Below, one piece after another: positions 7,085 through 13,570 of a stretch of DNA of 64,000 bases. The notes under the pieces were generated by a model that saw only the letters and a program-made list of their open reading frames with translations, made no database searches and was not told the DNA's origin. The stretch is from Prochlorococcus marinus CUG1417 (GTDB taxonomy: Bacteria > Cyanobacteriota > Cyanobacteriia > PCC-6307 > Cyanobiaceae): positions 310,001 to 374,000 of the forward strand of contig NZ_JAAORN010000002.1 in the NCBI RefSeq assembly GCF_017695975.1. Reading direction: 5' to 3'. Made by a program: the position numbers and the translations under genes. The stretch's first letter is position 1; each line of letters opens with the position of its first letter.

Positions 7085-7288
7085 ATGGCTTCACCTACAA
7101 GTTGGGAATTCTACAAAGAAGTTGAAACTAAAATTTTATGGGTGAATATTTGTGCCCAAGATTTAGATGGAGTAGCTATTTCGATAAATAAATGGTGGAA
7201 AACAAGATATCCATTATACAAAATCAGAATAGTGTCTAAAAAAGAATTTGAACTAGTAAAAATACAAGCTAAGAAAAAGGAGCAATAA
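7085..7288 (+). CDS. Small hypothetical protein, 67 aa
   Basis: Soluble protein starting MASPTSWEFYKEVETKILWV; an upstream TTG four codons earlier is a weaker start. It contains WVNICAQDLDGVAISINKWW and ends in a Lys-rich helix. Mixed alpha/beta in appearance and similar in size to other uncharacterised picocyanobacterial proteins. No family assigned. Confidence 0.6.
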   Translation: MASPTSWEFYKEVETKILWVNICAQDLDGVAISINKWWKTRYPLYKIRIVSKKEFELVKIQAKKKEQ

Positions 7289-7364
7289 AATTTTTCTTTG
7301 GTAAATTTTGATGCTGAATGTTTAATTTTTACAGCTATTATTAAATTAATAAATTAAGGGACAA

Positions 7365-7520
7365 ATGAACTCTGCATTTGCAAAAATCTCAAATTTGAAA
7401 TTTAATAGGAATTCTAAAATAGCTATTACTCTCGCGTCATCAACTTTCTTTTTGTATGCCTTGGGTCAAGCCCCAATTTTTAAAAATATACTTGCAGGTG
7501 CCTTCTCTTGCTCTGGCTAA
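7365..7520 (+). CDS. 51-residue membrane microprotein
   Basis: ATG frame with a weak GGGA ribosome site. The basic N terminus (KISNLKFNRNSK) precedes a hydrophobic segment (IAITLASSTFFLYALG), a polar link and a second short hydrophobic stretch ending in GAFSCSG. Probably a small membrane protein. Unrecognised. Confidence 0.5.
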   Translation: MNSAFAKISNLKFNRNSKIAITLASSTFFLYALGQAPIFKNILAGAFSCSG

Positions 7521-7560
7521 ATAAAATACTAATTTTTAGAGAAGCTAAAAAGCTAAAATA

Positions 7561-7611
7561 GACAGTGATTGACAGTCAATCTACACTTAGAGGGATAAAC
7601 CCCTCTTTTTT
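7561..7611 (+). ncRNA. Candidate ~50-nt small RNA with terminator
   Basis: A TAAAAT -10-like hexamer (about 7553-7558) precedes two hairpins: a perfect 7-bp inverted repeat GATTGAC-a-GTCAATC (7567-7581) and AGAGGG-ATAAAC-CCCTCT (7589-7606) followed by six T. The last is a textbook intrinsic terminator. No gene ends close upstream except the 51-residue frame at 7520, so the hairpins are either its 3' end or a separate short RNA. Confidence 0.4.
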
Positions 7612-7671
7612 AATGTTCAATAGATTTATTGATGAAAAAATAATTATTCTTTTTATTTCTCTTTTCAACTG

Positions 7672-7800
7672 ATGAATATTTCCCCGCACCTATTAATTGA
7701 TGCTGTTATTTTGAGCTCTGCCCTAACGATAACTTTGGTATTGAGAGCAAAAGGTAATGCTGCCAGAAAAGAAAAAGAAAAAGAAAAAGAAAATAAATGA
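7672..7800 (+). CDS. 42-residue microprotein with KE-repeat tail
   Basis: Hydrophobic N-terminal half (LLIDAVILSSALTITLVL) followed by a basic/acidic tail made of alternating Lys-Glu (RKEKEKEKEKENK). One membrane span with a charged cytoplasmic tail is likely. It is the first of four close small genes and overlaps the next by ATGA. Confidence 0.5.
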   Translation: MNISPHLLIDAVILSSALTITLVLRAKGNAARKEKEKEKENK

Positions 7801-7955
7801 TTACTAAAGAAGAAGAAAAAGTATTTAAAAAAACTAAATTATATAGATTTTAGAACTTTCTTATTTATGGAAGTTCCATTGCTATTGGAGTTTTCTTATT
7901 TTATTTATATTCTGCATATGTATTTATAAATAAATTACATACATGTACGGCATAG
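7797..7955 (+). pseudogene. Small membrane protein interrupted by an in-frame TAG
   Basis: The frame starts at the ATGA overlap (MITKEEEKVFKKTKLYRF) and meets TAG at 7851-7853. It then continues in the same frame for 33 more residues with a clear membrane span (IYGSSIAIGVFLFYLYSAYVF) to TAG 7953-7955. A CAG-to-TAG change would restore a 52-residue protein. Without the second half the product would be only a charged 18-mer, so this is probably a broken gene. Confidence 0.5.
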
Positions 7956-8029
7956 CGATTACTTATGGGGTTGTGAGCCTTTTATTGCTTGGTGGATTTG
8001 CATACTTTACTTTTAAAATGAAACGCTAA
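7943..8029 (+). CDS. 28-residue single-span peptide
   Basis: ATG frame overlapping the end of the interrupted gene. The product is one hydrophobic helix (AITYGVVSLLLLGGFAYFTF) closed by a basic KMKR anchor, so the C terminus should be cytoplasmic. It is part of the tight group 7672-8160. Unrecognised; it does not match the small photosystem or cytochrome b6f subunits I know. Confidence 0.5.
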   Translation: MYGIAITYGVVSLLLLGGFAYFTFKMKR

Positions 8030-8034
8030 TTTTT

Positions 8035-8160
8035 ATGTCCTCTTCAATGAAAGATTTCTTAGATAAATTTTTTGATTTATGTAAAGAATATCAACAAGAA
8101 ATTCCACCTCAGAAGATGGCTGAGATTTTAAGAGAATATGCAGATAGATTAGATGAATGA
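8035..8160 (+). CDS. 41-residue soluble microprotein
   Basis: Last gene of the 7672-8160 group, five bases after the preceding stop. Hydrophilic and helical (MKDFLDKFFDLCKEYQQEI, then KMAEILREYADRLDE) with one cysteine. The amphipathic pattern suggests a short helix pair or a protein-binding peptide. Function unknown. Confidence 0.55.
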   Translation: MSSSMKDFLDKFFDLCKEYQQEIPPQKMAEILREYADRLDE

Positions 8161-8395
8161 TAGATACTGTCTGACCTAAGAAGGTATTAAGAGAATATAA
8201 TTTCTAGCAAAATTTACACAAAATTTTTAAAGATTAAATTAATTTTTTGAGGATATTTTCCTTGGAAGTATTCATAATTTAGGATTTTTTTTGATCCTTA
8301 ATCCGTACAATTTTGTTCCTCTAACCGCACACATAAAACTTGAAATTTGCTATTCAAATGAACTAGAAAATAGGTGTAGTCAAGAGGTAATTCTT

Positions 8396-8548
8396 ATGGC
8401 ACTAAATGACACATTTACTATCCAAGAAATTAATTTGGATAAAAAAAACCTTTTATTTGATAATAAGCTCAAAGAAATTGCAGCTTATTGGAATAAAGAA
8501 TGTGCAGAACATCCGAGTAACAACCATTGCAAGATTTTTTGTGATTAA
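8396..8548 (+). CDS. CP12-tail-like microprotein, copy 1 (50 aa)
   Basis: I place the start at ATG 8396 (MALNDTFTIQEI), preceded by AGAGGT; the frame is open further upstream from about 8291 but that part looks less conserved in character. The product ends WNKECAEHPSNNHCKIFCD. The spacing C-x3-P-x4-C-x-I is that of the C-terminal GAPDH-binding loop of CP12 (for example CAENPDxxECRVY). The N-terminal PRK-binding half of CP12 is missing. A CP12-like redox peptide is possible; binding to GAPDH is inference. Confidence 0.6.
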   Translation: MALNDTFTIQEINLDKKNLLFDNKLKEIAAYWNKECAEHPSNNHCKIFCD

Positions 8549-8633
8549 AACTTTAACTTTTAGGTATTCTTACGCTTGATTTTTACATAATACCCGTACT
8601 AAAGAATAATCAGACAGAAAGGAGGTAGAGCAA

Positions 8634-8735
8634 ATGACTAATTTAGGTATAGAAATTTTATTTTGGACAATTTTAATTGCTTATCTGGGATTAAGGTTTT
8701 CTCAAACTTGGAATGGATTCAAAAAACAGTATTAA
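8634..8735 (+). CDS. 33-residue membrane peptide with perfect Shine-Dalgarno
   Basis: The ATG follows AAAGGAGGT (8619-8627), one of the best ribosome sites in the window. The product has one hydrophobic span (IEILFWTILIAYLGLRF) and a polar tail ending GFKKQY. It is probably expressed with the CP12-tail-like gene 15 bases downstream. Not recognised. Confidence 0.6.
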   Translation: MTNLGIEILFWTILIAYLGLRFSQTWNGFKKQY

Positions 8736-8750
8736 TTAGGAGAATAGAAA

Positions 8751-8897
8751 ATGAAACTACAAACTCAGTTCACGGTTCCAAAAAAAGAATTAAAGGATCT
8801 TGATTATGTTAAGAAAGTAGATTTCTTTAAAGAAACTTTAAACAACGAATGTATAGATTATCCAAATCAAGAAGATTGCTTGGTTTGTTGCAATTAG
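8751..8897 (+). CDS. CP12-tail-like microprotein, copy 2 (48 aa)
   Basis: ATG preceded by TTAGGAGAA, a strong ribosome site. After a charged helical N-terminal half (VPKKELKDLDYVKKVDFF), the product ends NNECIDYPNQEDCLVCCN. It has the same spacing as the gene at 8396: C-x3-P-x4-C-x-V/I-x-C. This again resembles the C-terminal cysteine loop of CP12, here with an additional CC pair. A redox-sensitive or metal-binding peptide is likely; partner unknown. Confidence 0.6.
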   Translation: MKLQTQFTVPKKELKDLDYVKKVDFFKETLNNECIDYPNQEDCLVCCN

Positions 8898-8976
8898 AAA
8901 TCACAAAATAGCTGTTTTTAAAAATTAAATAAATTTTTATTAGTATTTTTAAATTTTCTAAAAGGGAGTTAGCACT

Positions 8977-9495
8977 ATGGAATTAAGATTCTTCCCAATA
9001 AATATTTTTAGAGAGACTCCAAAAGTCACATTCTTTGATGCAGGCATAGATAGTTCTAATGGTTCTGATGTTGTGATCCATTCTGGGGAAGCTATATCTC
9101 CTCCAGATGATTTAAAAGATGAGCAATATTACGTTCACAATCATCAAATTGATCATAATTTAGTTATCACCGGAGAAAGGGAATTTGTTTTAATAAATCC
9201 TTCCTGGGATGAACCTCATCATGTGATTTATTTAAATAGATCTATGGGAGCATTAGAAATTCCTATAGGAACTTATCACAGATCTATCTCGGGGAAAGAA
9301 GGTAGTATTGTTTTAAACCAATCTAAAAGAGATAAATCTTTTGATCCTGCTGAAGAATTTATCCCTCAAAAATTAGACAAAATTAATTTAATTAAGGCAA
9401 GAAAAAGTCCCCCTGTTTATTGGATTTACGAAAATAACAAAATCAAAAGGTTTCATTTTAATCCTCTAGAAAGAAAAGTTAAAACTCTTGTTTGA
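8977..9495 (+). CDS. Cupin-like hypothetical protein, 172 aa
   Basis: Soluble protein with a beta-rich centre resembling a cupin: YYVHNHQIDHNLVITGEREF provides His residues of a possible metal site, and HHVIYLNRSMGALEIPIGTY gives the second cupin-like motif region. ATG with GGGAG ribosome site. It is followed by the LOG-family gene with one intervening base, so the two probably form an operon. Enzyme activity is not evident, and a sugar-nucleotide or binding role cannot be told apart. Confidence 0.6.
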   Translation: MELRFFPINIFRETPKVTFFDAGIDSSNGSDVVIHSGEAISPPDDLKDEQYYVHNHQIDHNLVITGEREFVLINPSWDEPHHVIYLNRSMGALEIPIGTYHRSISGKEGSIVLNQSKRDKSFDPAEEFIPQKLDKINLIKARKSPPVYWIYENNKIKRFHFNPLERKVKTLV

Positions 9496-9496
9496 A

Positions 9497-10348
9497 ATGA
9501 AAAAACATATATCCCATAGTAATAATTTAAAAAACATGAATTTAATTATTAATTCTGATACTTATAAATTGGCTCACGAAGATATTGGCCTGCTGAGCCG
9601 AAATGAAATGCGTGGAGTCAGAATGCTTCTTGAAATTACTAAACCAGATTTAATCCTTGAAGAAAATAAAATTCTTTCAACCATAATTATTTTTGGAGGC
9701 GCAAGCATTGCAGAAGAATCAAATACAAAAAAGAGAATTGAAAATATAAAAGAATTAATTAAAAAAAATCATAAATCGATACTTCTGAAACGAAATTTAA
9801 ATAGATTAGAAAATTTGCTTCTAATGAGTAATTACTATCAATCTGCAAGGGAATTTTCTAAACTTGCGTCAATTAATAGTCAAAATAAAAACTGTAATTC
9901 TCATGTGATTGTTACAGGTGGGGGGCCAGGAATTATGGAAGCTGCTAATAGAGGTGCATTTGATGCAAATTGTAAGTCTATAGGGTTAAATATCAATCTC
10001 CCTAATGAACAAATACCAAATGCTTTTATAACTCCCGGTCTTTGCTTTAAATTTAATTATTTTGCATTAAGAAAGATCCATTTTGTTATGCGATCAGTAG
10101 CAGCCGTATTTTTTCCTGGAGGTTTTGGAACACTAGATGAATTATTTGAACTATTGACACTTTGTCAAACAGGAATGAAAACTAAAATCCCAATCATACT
10201 TTTTGGTAGAGAGTATTGGAATAAGATAATAAACTTTGAATATTTAGCTGATCTTGGATTAATTGAAGATGAACATTTAAATCTTTTCAAATATGCAGAT
10301 ACTGCATCAGAGGCATGGAAAATTATCAAATCATCAAAAACTAACTAA
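9497..10348 (+). CDS. LOG-family protein (cytokinin-phosphoribohydrolase-like)
   Basis: A Rossmann-fold protein of the LOG/YgdH type, often misannotated as lysine decarboxylase. Nucleotide-binding and catalytic motifs are present: GGGPGIMEAANRGA (about residues 137-150) and PGGFGTLDELFELL (about 205-218). In the family these release the base from nucleoside 5'-monophosphates. The protein has an N-terminal extension of about 80 residues, as in the longer bacterial forms. I use ATG 9497; a TTG three codons earlier overlaps the cupin-like gene. Physiological substrate in picocyanobacteria unknown. Confidence 0.85.
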   Translation: MKKHISHSNNLKNMNLIINSDTYKLAHEDIGLLSRNEMRGVRMLLEITKPDLILEENKILSTIIIFGGASIAEESNTKKRIENIKELIKKNHKSILLKRNLNRLENLLLMSNYYQSAREFSKLASINSQNKNCNSHVIVTGGGPGIMEAANRGAFDANCKSIGLNINLPNEQIPNAFITPGLCFKFNYFALRKIHFVMRSVAAVFFPGGFGTLDELFELLTLCQTGMKTKIPIILFGREYWNKIINFEYLADLGLIEDEHLNLFKYADTASEAWKIIKSSKTN

Positions 10349-10436
10349 GAAAATCTAAATCTCTTCTATTAAGTATTTTCTACGATGCTTTAATTTCAGA
10401 TTCTGATTTGAATTAAGATAGTTTATTAATGTTCCT

Positions 10437-10544
10437 ATGGGAAAATCATTTCTAAATTTCATTTATTGGATCCTAATAAAATCAGCTGAAAGTTACTATG
10501 GGGATTCAATAAAAACAGAAGTGCCATACACTCCTTATTTTTAA
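10437..10544 (+). CDS. SAESYYG-family microprotein, copy 2 (35 aa)
   Basis: Paralogue of the gene at 6264: FLNFIYWILIKSAESYYGDS, then KTEVPY and a C terminus TPYF. The hydrophobic run before SAESYYG could dip into a membrane. No good ribosome site is seen before the ATG. The two copies lie 4.2 kb apart in the same orientation, which suggests a dispersed small family rather than a recent tandem duplication. Confidence 0.6.
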   Translation: MGKSFLNFIYWILIKSAESYYGDSIKTEVPYTPYF

Positions 10545-10607
10545 ATTCACTTGATTTCTCTAAATTCTAGAATTGAAACTATAGTTTTATAGTTATTAGT
10601 TTTGGAT

Positions 10608-10922
10608 TTAGCTCCTCCTAATCCAATCAGGTGATCCACTAAACCAATTAGCAAGATCATCATTTTGCGGATCAAAATGATTTTCAGTTTCTAAACCATC
10701 AAGCCCAAGATTCTGTATAAGTCCATTTATCCCGTCTGAATTTTGCTTACCATATCTCCTTAAGCTATTAGCTTTTTTGAGCCATGTCCAAATAGTTGAA
10801 TTATGTTTTGCATACTTTTCAACATAAATTCTTTCATCTAATGAAACTGCCTCATCTAATGAAATCCTCTTAACGATATCCTTAATTTTTAAACGAGTCT
10901 TGTTTGTTAGGAACATATTCAT
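10608..10922 (-). CDS. Hypothetical protein, 104 aa
   Basis: Soluble helical protein. The N-terminal half is basic (TNKTRLKIKDIVKRISLDE) and the C-terminal half acidic, with GLDGLETENHFDPQNDDL and a last motif WFSGSPDWIRRS. No family recognised with certainty. It is a single gene in a spacer-rich stretch; the four hundred bases beyond its start (10923-11323) show no further convincing gene. Confidence 0.6.
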   Translation of the reverse strand: MNMFLTNKTRLKIKDIVKRISLDEAVSLDERIYVEKYAKHNSTIWTWLKKANSLRRYGKQNSDGINGLIQNLGLDGLETENHFDPQNDDLANWFSGSPDWIRRS

Positions 10923-11323
10923 AAAAGAAGTTAATGATTTATAGAAGTTTTTTTTATGAATGTCTTGTCTATATTTATTTCAAGAAAAATTATATTTTAG
11001 GAGCTTTTCAAGGACAAAAATTTTCATTTAAAAACAGTTATATTTAATATGTAATAAAGGCTACTTAATTTCATTTGAAAAACTTATATATAATTATCTG
11101 CCATATAAGATTCTCTATCCAATTTAAGATTTAATTAATAAAAAATAATGAGTAAAGTTTACACTTACAATCGATCTAAACTTATAGGAATAAATTCTCA
11201 TTTTCTGGAAAAAACTTTTTTATAAAAACAAAAATGAAAAGTCGATGGACAAAAAAGATTTGAGAATTTTAAAAAATTAATTAAACAATATAAAATTAGA
11301 TATATATAAAAAGAAAAGAATCA

Positions 11324-11623
11324 ATGAAACATTTATTTATTGCATTATTATCCCTTTTTTTTATATCTTTTGAAGCATTTTCTGATGAAAGGCAAAGAGA
11401 AATTGAGTATAAAGCTATAAATCTTGTAATTAAAAAATATGGGAAAGGTTTAGAAAACAGATTAAAAGGAACCGGAGTAAATCCCAGTTATCGAAGTTGG
11501 TATGAGAATGATTGTTTTGTAAGTATTGCTGCTGGTACATTCCACGAAAAAAAATGGTCAGCCATGCAGTGGTTTAGCGTTAATGTCTGCTCTGATTCTG
11601 CTGAAATAATGGAGGATGAATAA
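11324..11623 (+). CDS. Secreted hypothetical protein, 99 aa
   Basis: The N terminus is a signal peptide (MKHLFIALLSLFFISFEAFS) with a likely cut after AFS. The mature part holds two cysteines (ENDCFVSIAAG; VNVCSDSAE), which could form one disulfide in the periplasm. The Trp-rich region KKWSAMQWF is notable. Not recognised. A 43-codon frame overlapping its end (11616-11747) has a Shine-Dalgarno too close to its ATG and is not called. Confidence 0.6.
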   Translation: MKHLFIALLSLFFISFEAFSDERQREIEYKAINLVIKKYGKGLENRLKGTGVNPSYRSWYENDCFVSIAAGTFHEKKWSAMQWFSVNVCSDSAEIMEDE

Positions 11624-11829
11624 AGGAGATAAAACGCTTACTACTTGCACCGCTATAAATTCCCAAAAAACGATTATAAATATCTCTGGTAGTTTAGATA
11701 GAAACGCAGCAACGAAGATGACCAGATACCACCCATCACTTTCATAAATAGATAATTTGATGGATAATAAATTTATATCTGGATAGATATTCTAACTTCA
11801 CTCGAACTACATAATTTCCCTGAGATCCT

Positions 11830-12294
11830 ATGCCACAACAGGAACCTAGCTACTGGCTAATGAAAAGTGAGCCTAATGCTTACAGCATCGATAATTTAAA
11901 AAATGAAGGGGTAACTTTATGGGATGGGATAAGAAATTACCAAGCTCGAAATTTCATGAGAAAAATGATTAAAGGAGATAAGGTTTTTTTCTATCATTCA
12001 AACTGCAACCCCCCTGGCATTGTTGGGCTTATGGAGGTCATAGAAATTAATATTGTAGATCCTACCCAGTTTGATAAAAATTCAAAGTATTTTGATCCAA
12101 AATCGAAACCTGATAATCCCAGATGGGATTGCGTGAAAGTAAAATACTTATCTAAGTCAAATAAGATTCTAAGTTTACCTGAATTAAAGATTTTATTTAA
12201 TGAAGAGGATTTATTGGTTGTAAAAAAAGGAAATAGGTTATCTATAGTACCTGTCCAAAATCAAGTAGCACAAATACTATTAGAAAAGATATAA
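11830..12294 (+). CDS. EVE-domain protein
   Basis: Single EVE domain (154 residues), a fold of the PUA/YTH group. Signature parts: YWLMKSEPNAYSIDNL at the N terminus, LWDGIRNYQARNFMR, then KGDKVFFYHSNCNPPGIVG and the late VVKKGNRLSIVPV. EVE and YTH relatives bind modified bases; bacterial single-domain forms have no settled function. It ends five bases from the convergent DUF2811 gene. Confidence 0.9.
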   Translation: MPQQEPSYWLMKSEPNAYSIDNLKNEGVTLWDGIRNYQARNFMRKMIKGDKVFFYHSNCNPPGIVGLMEVIEINIVDPTQFDKNSKYFDPKSKPDNPRWDCVKVKYLSKSNKILSLPELKILFNEEDLLVVKKGNRLSIVPVQNQVAQILLEKI

Positions 12295-12299
12295 AAAAT

Positions 12300-12551
12300 T
12301 TAATCTTTAAAGTTCATTGAAAACATATTTCCAATATAGAGGCGCGTTAAATCTCTATTTTGAAAACCTTTTTGCATCAAAAACCCCGCGATAGCTGCTT
12401 GTATTATCCTATATTGATCCCAATTAGGATGTTCCTCAACAAATATTTGCATAGCCTTCTGAAGATTTTCTTGAAGTTCACATTTAAAACTAATTACTTC
12501 ATCTTTTGGATTTAAGACTATTGGATTTTCTTCATACTTTAACTCTTGCAT
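12300..12551 (-). CDS. DUF2811 protein
   Basis: An 83-residue protein of the cyanobacterial DUF2811 family. The typical block is present: SFKCELQENLQKAMQIFVEEHPNWDQYRIIQAAIAGFLMQKG. Known members are small soluble proteins without assigned function. Convergent with the EVE-domain gene. Confidence 0.75.
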   Translation of the reverse strand: MQELKYEENPIVLNPKDEVISFKCELQENLQKAMQIFVEEHPNWDQYRIIQAAIAGFLMQKGFQNRDLTRLYIGNMFSMNFKD

Positions 12552-12747
12552 ATTAAAGAATTTGATTGGAATTTAAATCTACAATGTTCAGTTTTCTTCA
12601 AAATCACTAAATCGTCAACAAGTATTATTAAGAAGCAGTCTCAGGCCATAGAATAATGAGAATCCAGTCATGAAAGGAGAGTTCACTGAAATTTATTTTT
12701 ATAAATTTAATCATGCTGAAGTATAAAGATTTATATAAAATCAGAAG

Positions 12748-12810
12748 TTTTCCACAAGCTTTAGATTTCTAGATATTTTTTAAAAAAATGATGTGGAAAA
12801 GTTGTGAAAA
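12748..12810. promoter_or_regulatory. Cluster of DnaA-box-like 9-mers
   Basis: In a 312-base gene-free stretch (12552-12863) TTTTCCACA (12748-12756) is followed by the inverted copy TGTGGAAAA (12792-12800) and a one-mismatch neighbour TTGTGAAAA (12802-12810). TTTTCCACA is the form of the DnaA box reported in cyanobacteria. Around them the DNA is very AT-rich. It may be a DnaA regulatory or titration site; the rest of the stretch shows no gene. Confidence 0.4.
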
Positions 12811-12863
12811 AATTTTTTTTAGAGGGGGAAATATTTTCTAAAATTTCCAATTTTATTAATCTT

Positions 12864-13235
12864 TTAATCCATTGATTCCCACATTTTTTTTATTTCATAG
12901 AATAATTTTTGTGCTATTGGTATCGGCCAATACATTTCAAAAGATCTAGTTTGATCTTGACTTTCAAAAACAAATCTTAAATTCCACTCATTCTTTTTTC
13001 CTTCTAACTCAATATACCAGGGCAGTTGTTCTAATTCTAAAGAAATACATTCCTCATCCATTAATTCATTCATGATATCTGATAGTTGTTTATGAATTTT
13101 TATCAGTAAAAGATAAAGTGAATGGAATTCACTTTTTTGTAATTCAATTGACCAATTATCAACACCAATCAAAAAGCAAAATTTGCCTTTTTTAAAATCT
13201 TTTAGTAATCTCCATTTTTTTTGGTGTTCTACCAA
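12864..13235 (-). CDS. DUF1818 protein
   Basis: A 123-residue cyanobacterial/plastid-lineage protein of unknown function (DUF1818). Visible family features are WRLLKDFKKGKFCFLIGVDNW near the N terminus, a middle ECISLELEQLPWYIELEG, and the C-terminal EMYWPIPIAQKLFYEIKKMW. It begins two bases after rpoZ ends, so the two are very probably cotranscribed. Confidence 0.75.
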   Translation of the reverse strand: MVEHQKKWRLLKDFKKGKFCFLIGVDNWSIELQKSEFHSLYLLLIKIHKQLSDIMNELMDEECISLELEQLPWYIELEGKKNEWNLRFVFESQDQTRSFEMYWPIPIAQKLFYEIKKMWESMD

Positions 13236-13237
13236 AA

Positions 13238-13474
13238 TTAACCAGGAATTAAATCTGGTTGGTCTTGTTCATCGCTTAGTTCTATTATTGATCTTTGAAC
13301 AGGTTTAATAGTTGATTCTTCTAATAGTCCGTCAAAATCATCAAAACGCCTTTGTTTAGCTCTGAAAGCAATTCTCACAGTAGTTAAGTATCTATTAGTT
13401 GATTTTCTTATTAAACTCTCACCTCTTTTTGCTAGATCATTTGAGTCAATTCCTACATTATTTGATATGTTCAT
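13238..13474 (-). CDS. rpoZ: RNA polymerase omega subunit
   Basis: The 78-residue omega subunit, which binds the C-terminal part of the beta' subunit and helps core assembly. Cyanobacterial signature: [20 protein letters not shown], then [13 protein letters not shown]. The partner genes rpoC1/rpoC2 are in the same window at 58-64 kb. It leads a two-gene unit with DUF1818 and diverges from the Hsp70-like gene across a 96-base spacer that must hold both promoters. Confidence 0.9.
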   Translation of the reverse strand: MNISNNVGIDSNDLAKRGESLIRKSTNRYLTTVRIAFRAKQRRFDDFDGLLEESTIKPVQRSIIELSDEQDQPDLIPG

Positions 13475-13570
13475 TAAAAAATTTTTTATTATAAACTATA
13501 TTCTACAGTTAAATTAGCAGATTCAAAACATAAATTAAAAAAAACTTAAATTAAGTCAAAAAAATTTCTT

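Noticed and set aside
11146-11223. 25-codon frame in the 10923-11323 spacer
   Set aside because: No ribosome site, no hydrophobic or repeated pattern, very AT-rich; likely chance.
11616-11747. 43-codon frame overlapping the secreted 99-residue protein
   Set aside because: Its GGAGG lies directly against the ATG and the product has no recognisable feature. A TATC-TCTGGT/ACCAGATA pairing in the same stretch is noted but weak.
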